Origin: an uncultured Acidimicrobiales bacterium
GTDB taxonomy: Bacteria > Actinomycetota > Acidimicrobiia > Acidimicrobiales > SZUA-35
Direction: 5' to 3'
NCBI GenBank assembly: GCA_938028175.1
Contig: CALJAE010000136.1
Span: forward strand, 1 to 5,257
Length of the DNA stretch: 5,257 nt
Position numbers and translations under genes: made by a program. Under the pieces are notes generated by a model, which saw only the letters and a list, made by a program, of their open reading frames with translations, was not told the DNA's origin and searched no databases. Below, in pieces: positions 1-4,959 of this stretch; positions within the stretch are counted from its first letter, which is position 1; each line of letters begins with the position of its first letter.

Positions 1-1368
1 GTAAGAGCTCGCAGAAGTGAGTGGGCAATATCATCATCTGACCACGAGATCATGGGCTGGTTCAAGCAAGATCACGATGACATAGCGATATCGACTTTCC
101 ACTCTGTCATAAAGCGTGGCAAGTTTCAAAAGCTAGCCATCCCGGAAGAAGTCAGAGAGGCAATTCGGTTGTTTACTCTTTCCCTAGGTGCAGCACGTAA
201 ATACACACTCGACGAGAACGTAGTCCGAGCTGTTGAAACAATGCGAATCAGAACAAGCAGTAATGGCGAAAGGTTGATCTCGAAATTAGAACAAACATCT
301 TCTAGCCTTCAGATAGCCGACCCACATCAACTCACTAAAGCCAAAGGTGACATTGCCTCGAAAGTAGAGAGAATTTCTAAGGGTTTAGCAGCTATCCAAA
401 ATCCTGTTGAGACCGACGAGCAAGCATACTTAACAACGCTGAAACTCTGTGAAATACCAGAACTAGTTCCCCACCGCGCAACTCTGGTTCCAATACTTCT
501 TACTTCAAACTGGCAAGGAGATAAGGATCTCGCCGACCTAGACAACCTTCTAGATCAACTATTGAACGGTAACCTTACGTCTGATCGCCTAGTCGAAGTT
601 TCTAAACTTCTGACTTCGGAACATTTAGAACCGCTTTGGCAGCCAACGCCAGAAGCTAACGTTGGAGTATACAGATTAGGGCCTGTAATTGACTGGGTTA
701 AGAAGCACCAAAGAGCGCAACAAAGGAACAAACAGCCACGAGAGCGCAGCCAAATTGAGATCGCTTATAGCGACGGACCAGTAGTCACCAATACGGCCGG
801 AACAATGGGCGACGCTTGCTATTCACAGACCTCGGGTTTGATTCCAGAAAATGCTGTTTGTGGAACGCTCCTAGATGGTAATCAGATACTTGGAAACTTC
901 TTACTACTAGAAGCTACTTACGCAACCGAAGCAGGTTCGAATGTACCGATAATGGTTCTGCGAGGCATCAATCCACTTGCTTTGACCATTGCCAAATACG
1001 ATACGGCTTCGCTATTCAAGGCAATAGCCCAATCTGTCGCCGATACTTTCCCAGACCATGAACTAGGTCTTATTCTGGACACACGCACTAACCAGGCAAC
1101 AACTAACAGGGCATCGCTGCACTCATATTTAACGAAACGCTACGGAGCCCAAAAGCGACTACAAATTTCTGATCAAGAAGCCGTCAACTTCAACGGCTAC
1201 AGCTCACACCACCATGTAAGACTAATCACTAGTGACTTTAGAAGCGCACCAAATAAAAGCGCAGAAATACCCGCTCAGATACTTCTTATCGAAAGACCAC
1301 AGTTGCTAGCCGCTGCTGAGCCGATATTCACAGATTCGAATAAACCAGTACTCCAACTAGGTAGCTAA
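1..1368 (+). CDS. Unknown protein, probably 5'-truncated by the window edge
   Basis: I do not recognise the family. The frame is open from base 1 to the TAA at 1366-1368. An ATG at 52 would give 438 residues, but the 17 codons before it are also open and protein-like, and there is only a weak GAG-type ribosome site, so the true start may lie to the left. Numbering from the ATG at 52, residues 1 to about 225 look mostly helical and charged. A basic linker (RAQQRNKQPRER, about 221-232) leads to a C-terminal alpha/beta-looking half with a GDAC motif (253-256), a second Cys at 270, a hydrophobic strand GNFLLLEA (281-288), MVLRGINP (301-308) and an HHH run (386-388). I see no signal peptide or membrane helix. 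The gene converges on menF and overlaps its 3' end by 12 bases, leaving no room for a terminator. Coding is convincing from length and composition; the function is unknown. Confidence 0.8.
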   Translation, partial: VRARRSEWAISSSDHEIMGWFKQDHDDIAISTFHSVIKRGKFQKLAIPEEVREAIRLFTLSLGAARKYTLDENVVRAVETMRIRTSSNGERLISKLEQTSSSLQIADPHQLTKAKGDIASKVERISKGLAAIQNPVETDEQAYLTTLKLCEIPELVPHRATLVPILLTSNWQGDKDLADLDNLLDQLLNGNLTSDRLVEVSKLLTSEHLEPLWQPTPEANVGVYRLGPVIDWVKKHQRAQQRNKQPRERSQIEIAYSDGPVVTNTAGTMGDACYSQTSGLIPENAVCGTLLDGNQILGNFLLLEATYATEAGSNVPIMVLRGINPLALTIAKYDTASLFKAIAQSVADTFPDHELGLILDTRTNQATTNRASLHSYLTKRYGAQKRLQISDQEAVNFNGYSSHHHVRLITSDFRSAPNKSAEIPAQILLIERPQLLAAAEPIFTDSNKPVLQLGS

Positions 1369-2607
1369 CGCTTCGATCATTAGTTTTAGTTTGGCTTCGG
1401 TTTCGGCGAGCTCTAATTCTGGGTCACTGCCTTCGACCACCCCTACCCCGGCGTAGACGGTTACATGTGTGCCATTCTTTGGATCAATGCCCTGATCTAT
1501 GTGTGCACTTCTTATTCCAACGGCGAACTCGCCGTCGCCTTTTGCATCGAACCAGCCAACGGGACCTGCGTAGCATCTACGGTTGAGCTGTTCGTGTTCG
1601 GCAATATATTCGATTGCTTCTTTCTGTGGTGACCCACCTACTGCCGGTGTGGGGTGCAGGGCCGCTACTAGGTCGACTACAGAGTATATGTCTCGTGATT
1701 TGCCAAGGACTTTTGTACCCAGGTGCAAGAGGTTACCTGCTCTCACAAGTGTTGGTTCTGGCTCGGCATCGATAAACGAGCAGTAGTCAAGCAGTGAATC
1801 TAGGAACCATTCGATAGTGATTCGGTGTTCCCACTGATCTTTGGTCGAAGCTATAAGGGCGTTACCGTTTGTTTCGGGGTCATCCCCCGCTTTGGTTGTG
1901 CCGGCTAGTGGGTGTGCGGCAACATCGTTACCAAATTTCGATATCAGAAGCTCGGGGCTAGAACCGACGAGTGTGTCAATTGCGAATGTATAAGACAGCG
2001 GCGTTGTTGAGCTTAAAGCTTCAAGAACCTTGTGAATATTTAGCCCTTTGACCTTTGCTGACAGTGACCGTGCCAGTACAACTTTGTTTAGTCCTCCCGT
2101 TTTAAACTCGTCGACTGCTGCGGCAACTGTTTCTTTCCAAACATCTGGGTCAAGGTCTGAAACGAATTCAGCTTTGACTGCACCGTCGCTATTCTCAGAA
2201 TCCTTTGACACTTCGGTATCGTTTGAGGCTCCCAAAATGCTTTCTACAATCTCAACGTTACCGAGCACTTCTGTGACAGCATCTGAACCGGTGCCTGTTC
2301 TTCGGATCACAGCTTTTGGGATTAGCACCCAGCCATGTTCATCCCGATCGAAGGGTGCGGCGGTAAAGGCAATAAGGTCTGAGCCGATTTCATCGTTGAA
2401 ACAGCTTTTTGATATCTCTACCAAATGGTCAATACTTATGTACTCCACAGCGTCTGTTCCGCCTAGACCAACCAGTGTTAAGCCTGGCCTTGACCAGTAC
2501 ATACTGGTGGCGGCACCGAGTCTTGCTAGGTCTGAATCAGAGAGGTTTGAGGCAGTAGTATTTGACACTCCCAACACACTAGATCCCAAAGGCGCTAAAT
2601 TAAACAA
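1357..2607 (-). CDS. menF: Isochorismate synthase (menaquinone pathway)
   Basis: Converts chorismate to isochorismate, the entry step of menaquinone synthesis, in the cytoplasm. The 416 residues fit the MenF/EntC/DhbC chorismate-binding family. Visible landmarks are LNKVVLAR (174-180, K175 at the position of the family's general-base lysine), SSPELLI (216-222), HPLAGTTKAG (232-241), KDQWEH (256-261), HLGTKV (295-300), LHPTPAVGG (318-326), the C-terminal block EHEQLNRRCYAGPVGWF (337-353), IRSAHI (365-370) and GVGVVEGSDPELELAETEAK (387-406), which carries the acidic metal-binding residues. Anthranilate and aminodeoxychorismate synthases are less likely because of the YAGPVGW and AGVGVVEGSDPE wording and the neighbouring menE. 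A siderophore or salicylate role cannot be excluded. The TTG at 2605-2607 is the most upstream plausible start (in-frame TGA 15 bases before it) and has no clear ribosome site. GTG codons at 2575-2577 and 2566-2568 are alternatives. The first 12 codons lie in the duplicated 66-bp element. Confidence 0.9.
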   Translation of the reverse strand: MFNLAPLGSSVLGVSNTTASNLSDSDLARLGAATSMYWSRPGLTLVGLGGTDAVEYISIDHLVEISKSCFNDEIGSDLIAFTAAPFDRDEHGWVLIPKAVIRRTGTGSDAVTEVLGNVEIVESILGASNDTEVSKDSENSDGAVKAEFVSDLDPDVWKETVAAAVDEFKTGGLNKVVLARSLSAKVKGLNIHKVLEALSSTTPLSYTFAIDTLVGSSPELLISKFGNDVAAHPLAGTTKAGDDPETNGNALIASTKDQWEHRITIEWFLDSLLDYCSFIDAEPEPTLVRAGNLLHLGTKVLGKSRDIYSVVDLVAALHPTPAVGGSPQKEAIEYIAEHEQLNRRCYAGPVGWFDAKGDGEFAVGIRSAHIDQGIDPKNGTHVTVYAGVGVVEGSDPELELAETEAKLKLMIEALAT

Positions 2608-2625
2608 TGGTGAATCGATCTGTCA
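2560..2625 (+). repeat. 66-bp direct repeat, copy 1 (menF start)
   Basis: Matches 3178-3243 at an offset of 618 bases with 61 of 66 positions identical; 2582-2625 (44 bp) is perfect. It holds the live first codons of menF on the minus strand (TTG at 2605-2607). On the plus strand it holds a dead-end copy of the SRPBCC start (ATG at 2607-2609, reading MVNRSV, then diverging and stopping at 2679-2681). The two start codons share base 2607. Confidence 0.95.
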
Positions 2626-2626
2626 G
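2599..2626 (-). promoter_or_regulatory. Possible minus-strand promoter in repeat copy 1
   Basis: On the minus strand CTGACA (2621-2626, 5/6 to TTGACA) is followed after 16 bases by TTTAAT (2599-2604, 5/6 to TATAAT but lacking the key second-position A). It would start RNA near 2592, downstream of the TTG, so menF would then have to start at GTG 2575-2577 or GTG 2566-2568. Copy 2 has the same arrangement (GTGACA at 3239-3244, TTTAAT at 3217-3222) upstream of the small membrane protein gene. Confidence 0.3.
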
Positions 2627-2681
2627 GAAACTTATGAACCGATCACTAGCAAGGCCAGAGTGGCTCAGAGTTTTGTTGTGA
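2607..2681 (+). pseudogene. Stub of the SRPBCC gene 5' end
   Basis: A 24-codon open frame starting MVNRSV exactly like the SRPBCC protein, then RKLMNRSL where the intact gene has TKIVAQPI. About half of the next ~29 bases still match the intact gene, so the stub may be a decayed copy longer than the perfect repeat. It ends at TGA just before the small membrane protein gene's 3' end. It could also be meaningless by-product of a duplicated promoter. Confidence 0.5.
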
Positions 2682-2693
2682 CCAAATCAAAAG

Positions 2694-3167
2694 CTAGCTT
2701 TCCTGTAAGTCTTGAGAACCCAGCAAGCCGTGCTTACGCTCGAACCGATATTTTGCGATTTTTGGAGAGATCGCTTCCCAGATAAAGAGTGCGGCAAACA
2801 CCAAAACAGCCGTGATAGTTATTGCGAATCTCTGATCGACCTGTGTACTCAGAGCAACCATCAAAAGTCCTGCCAATACCCCGAAAGGTATCATTTTAAG
2901 ACGCATCAATGTGTTCTTCTTAGAATAGTGAGCAAGCCAATTACGTTCTGGTTCACGCAGGTTGCCGAACTCGTCTCGCACCCAGCCAGAGTCTTCAAGT
3001 ATCTTTAACGCCTCTTCTTCAGTGCCGTAAAAATCTTTATCAGTCTCTCGCAACACCAAGAAACGTAATCCTTCGCCCGCAATATTCATACATGCCATTC
3101 TACCTTCAAATACGTGAAGAAAAATGTAGGCAACTAGCCGCTCACTGTCTTCATAGGTTGTCGTCAT
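2694..3167 (-). CDS. Small two-helix membrane protein of unknown function
   Basis: Family not recognised. The 157 residues have a charged soluble part (about 1-90, including ETDKDFYGTEEEALKILEDSGW) followed by two hydrophobic helices, about 93-110 (IPFGVLAGLLMVALSTQV) and 114-131 (FAITITAVLVFAALFIWE). The tail is basic (KIAKYRFERKHG). Basic residues before helix 1 and after helix 2 predict a hairpin with both ends in the cytoplasm. The start is uncertain. The ATG at 3165-3167 has only a weak AGG site, while the in-frame ATG at 3096-3098 (residue 24) is preceded by GAAGGT with 4-base spacing and by a promoter-like pair at 3123-3151, so the mature protein may be 134 residues. It sits alone between menF and the SRPBCC-menE pair and is flanked by the two copies of the 66-bp direct repeat. 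I considered the small two-helix proteins found near actinobacterial men genes (DUF4229-like), but cannot confirm that from sequence alone. Confidence 0.75.
   Translation of the reverse strand: MTTTYEDSERLVAYIFLHVFEGRMACMNIAGEGLRFLVLRETDKDFYGTEEEALKILEDSGWVRDEFGNLREPERNWLAHYSKKNTLMRLKMIPFGVLAGLLMVALSTQVDQRFAITITAVLVFAALFIWEAISPKIAKYRFERKHGLLGSQDLQES
3123..3151 (-). promoter_or_regulatory. Possible internal promoter for the small membrane protein
   Basis: Minus-strand AAGACA (3146-3151) and TACATT (3123-3128) are 17 bases apart. RNA would start near 3116, about 18 bases before the ATG at 3096-3098, with GAAGGT (3102-3107) as ribosome site. This supports the shorter start for that gene. Confidence 0.3.
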
Positions 3168-3225
3168 ATAGACCTAGATTTGTGTCTCCCCACACACTGG
3201 ATCCCAAAGGCGCTAAATTAAACAA
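3151..3225 (-). pseudogene. Stub of the menF 5' end / possible leader ORF
   Basis: Minus-strand TTG at 3223-3225 opens MFNLAPLGSSV, identical to the menF N-terminus, then WGDTNLGLYDDNL and TGA. It is 24 codons, the same length as the reciprocal stub at 2607-2681. It overlaps the 5' end of the small membrane protein gene in another frame, so if translated it would act as an upstream ORF for that gene. It is most simply a remnant of the duplication. Confidence 0.5.
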
Positions 3226-3243
3226 TGGTGAATCGATCTGTCA
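3178..3243 (+). repeat. 66-bp direct repeat, copy 2 (SRPBCC start)
   Basis: Second copy of the element at 2560-2625. Here the plus-strand start (ATG at 3225) is the live SRPBCC gene. The minus strand carries a stub of menF (TTG at 3223-3225, MFNLAPLGSSV and then divergent) that stops after 24 codons at 3151-3153. The copy lies directly upstream of the small membrane protein gene on the minus strand. Confidence 0.95.
3214..3219 (+). promoter_or_regulatory. -10 box TAAATT for leaderless SRPBCC-menE transcript
   Basis: TAAATT fits the actinobacterial TANNNT pattern and ends 5 bases before the ATG at 3225, the spacing seen for leaderless mRNAs. No ribosome site precedes the ATG. There is no convincing -35. 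The same hexamer occurs in copy 1 (2596-2601), where it would drive only the stub. Confidence 0.4.
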
Positions 3244-3665
3244 CAAAAATTGTTGCCCAACCAATAGACGCTGTCTTTGCCGTTCTGCAAGATCTTTCTA
3301 CTTATCCGGATTGGATGGGCCTAGTTACCGCCGTTGAGCCAGATGGCGATACCGGCGGGCTGTTTGTCACTATCTCTGGCAGACTTGGGCCTTTTTCGAG
3401 ATCCAAGAAACTGCGCATGGTTCGAACCAGCTTTGACGACGCAGCAGATAAACACGTTCGCTTTGAGAGACAAGAAACGCTACCCGGCGAATTTTCCGAC
3501 TGGATAATGGAAGCCTCAGTTAACACCGTAGACGATTCAAATACTGAAGTAACTGTCGAACTCATTTATGACGGCAAACTCTGGACTGGCGGCCTTGAAA
3601 GTGTTCTTGACTCTCAGATCGAGAAATCAGTCGGGCGCCTAACCGAATATGTTGAGCAGAGTTAA
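3225..3665 (+). CDS. SRPBCC/START-like (polyketide cyclase-type) protein
   Basis: A 146-residue single-domain protein, the usual size for the SRPBCC helix-grip fold, which makes a hydrophobic pocket for lipids or aromatic ligands. The opening strand (VNRSVTKIVAQP) is followed by the typical helix IDAVFAVLQDLSTYPDWMG (14-32), then alternating beta strands (LFVTISGRLG, KLRMVRTSF, HVRFERQE, TEVTVELIYDGKL) and a long closing helix (about 124-146). There is no signal peptide or membrane helix, so it is probably cytoplasmic. The ATG at 3225 lies 5 bases after TAAATT (3214-3219), which suits a leaderless transcript; the adjacent GTG codon is an alternative start. The gene ends 2 bases before menE, so the two are almost certainly co-transcribed and probably translationally coupled. 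A role with menaquinone intermediates or lipids is only inference from this pairing. Confidence 0.85.
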   Translation: MVNRSVTKIVAQPIDAVFAVLQDLSTYPDWMGLVTAVEPDGDTGGLFVTISGRLGPFSRSKKLRMVRTSFDDAADKHVRFERQETLPGEFSDWIMEASVNTVDDSNTEVTVELIYDGKLWTGGLESVLDSQIEKSVGRLTEYVEQS

Positions 3666-3667
3666 CG

Positions 3668-4858
3668 GTGAGTGACGCTCCTCCCCAGCTGGTAGCCATT
3701 GCCACATCTCGCCAAAAGATGGTCGACGCTGTTGCCAAAGTTTGGGAAGCCGGCCACGCGTTCACTCCAATTGACACTCGACTGTCTACCGAACTTCAGC
3801 AAGCTCAGATAACTCGACTACAGCCAGACTTTATTATGAGCGATGACCTGGAACTAACGACAAATCCAAGCCTCAACCAAACCCCGACCACTCCTCTAGC
3901 TCAGCTACTTACCGGTGACGCTCTCGCAATAGAGACCAGTGGCTCGACGGGCGAGCCAAAACAAGTAATACATACCCACGATTCACTAACCGCTTCGGCG
4001 AAAGCAACCAGCAAGCTGTTAGGAGTAACTGAGAGCGATACTTGGCTTAGTTGTTTGCCATTTAGCCACATTGGTGGCCTTGCCGTGCTTCTAAGATCGA
4101 TCCTCTTAGGCACCGAAATCGAAGTCTTAGAAACAATCAATCATGACTCAATCATAGAATCTGCAAAACGTTGCAGTCTGGTTTCGATGGTACAGCGCCA
4201 GGCAAGCCAACTGAGCGAAGAAACCCTAGGCAACTTCAGACGAATTCTCCTTGGCGGTGGTCCAGGTGGTATCAATACCGACAATGTAATCAAGACTTAC
4301 GGGCTGACCGAAACTGGCTCTGGCATCTATTATCAAGGCAACTCCCTGCCCCAAGGCTTTGCAACCGTTGGAGACACCGAGCTGCGTATAAATGATGAAG
4401 GCGTGCTTGAGATCAAAGGGGCAACGCTGTTTAGGGCTTATAGAAACATTCACGCTACTAGCTCAAGCCAAGACGGTTGGTTTACTACAGGCGACCTTGG
4501 ATCTATAGATGAATCCGGCAAGCTAACAATAACGGGTCGACAGTCACTTCTAATTCGCACTGGCGGCGAAGACGTTTCCCCAGAAATTCTAGAAGCAAGA
4601 CTAAACGAGCACCCTCAAATCAAGGCAGCTGCCGTAACTTCAAGACCATCTAAAGAGTGGGGCAACGAAGTAGTAGCAGTTTTGGTTCTAGGAGAAGACA
4701 GTGCTGAGCCATCGCTCGAGGAACTGGCTGAATGGACTCGCAAAACCCTTCCCAACTGGTACACACCAAAGCACGTTGTGGTGACCGATGAGCTGCCAAG
4801 ACTCCCCAACAGCAAAGTGGATCGAGGGCGTCTGAAATCACTCTTCGCCAGACACTAA
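3668..4858 (+). CDS. menE: AMP-forming CoA ligase, probable o-succinylbenzoate-CoA ligase
   Basis: Predicted to activate o-succinylbenzoate with ATP and CoA to its CoA thioester for menaquinone ring closure. Adenylate-forming (ANL) motifs occur in order: TSGSTGEPK (A3 P-loop, 90-98), LPFSHIGGLAVLLRS (130-144, like the MenE HHxxG-L region), YGLTETGSG (A5, 211-219), WFTTGDLG (A7, 271-278), TITGRQSLLIRTGGEDVSP (A8 hinge, 287-305) and LPNSKVDRGRL (A10, 379-389) with the catalytic lysine near K383. At 396 residues it is shorter than most ANL enzymes (about 450-550), mainly at the N-terminus, as is common for actinobacterial MenE. The start is GTG, 2 bases after the SRPBCC stop, with no strong ribosome site, consistent with coupling. 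The men assignment rests on the compact MenE-like form plus the divergent isochorismate synthase; another acyl-CoA ligase specificity remains possible. Confidence 0.82.
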   Translation: MSDAPPQLVAIATSRQKMVDAVAKVWEAGHAFTPIDTRLSTELQQAQITRLQPDFIMSDDLELTTNPSLNQTPTTPLAQLLTGDALAIETSGSTGEPKQVIHTHDSLTASAKATSKLLGVTESDTWLSCLPFSHIGGLAVLLRSILLGTEIEVLETINHDSIIESAKRCSLVSMVQRQASQLSEETLGNFRRILLGGGPGGINTDNVIKTYGLTETGSGIYYQGNSLPQGFATVGDTELRINDEGVLEIKGATLFRAYRNIHATSSSQDGWFTTGDLGSIDESGKLTITGRQSLLIRTGGEDVSPEILEARLNEHPQIKAAAVTSRPSKEWGNEVVAVLVLGEDSAEPSLEELAEWTRKTLPNWYTPKHVVVTDELPRLPNSKVDRGRLKSLFARH

Positions 4859-4913
4859 CCGTCCACTTCAATTATCTCGACTTTGCTCTGTCGTCGCAGT
4901 GGCTTAAGCAGGC

Positions 4914-4919
4914 TATAAT
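4914..4919 (+). promoter_or_regulatory. Perfect TATAAT -10 box for the repeat-protein gene
   Basis: TATAAT lies in the 101-base gap after menE. No good -35 sits 16-18 bases upstream (TCGTCG at 4891-4896), so a regulator or a strong -10 alone may be used. RNA would start near 4926, giving a leader of about 34 bases. Confidence 0.5.
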
Positions 4920-4943
4920 TGTATGACACGGCACATCATACTT

Positions 4944-4952
4944 GAAGGCGGG
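4944..4952 (+). promoter_or_regulatory. Ribosome binding site of the repeat-protein gene
   Basis: GAAGGCGGG ends 7 bases before the ATG at 4960. It is the strongest purine-rich site before any start in the window and supports that start choice. Confidence 0.55.
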
Positions 4953-4959
4953 CTACAAA

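Noticed and set aside
2690..2701. 12-bp perfect palindrome AAAGCTAGCTTT at the 3' end of the small membrane protein gene
   Set aside because: It has no loop and no GC-rich stem followed by a T run, so it is not a convincing terminator; it could be chance.
2048..2785. 245-codon plus-strand open frame antisense to menF
   Set aside because: It is Ser/Thr/Pro-rich and reads as the reverse of menF codons, with no domain wording and no start signals. menF itself is unmistakable.
2560..3243. Insertion sequence flanked by target-site duplication
   Set aside because: No transposase and no terminal inverted repeats seen; target-site duplications are usually much shorter than 44-66 bp.
3092..3337. 81-codon plus-strand open frame across repeat copy 2
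   Set aside because: Antisense to the small membrane protein's start and out of frame with the SRPBCC gene; Arg/Ser/Cys-rich shadow.
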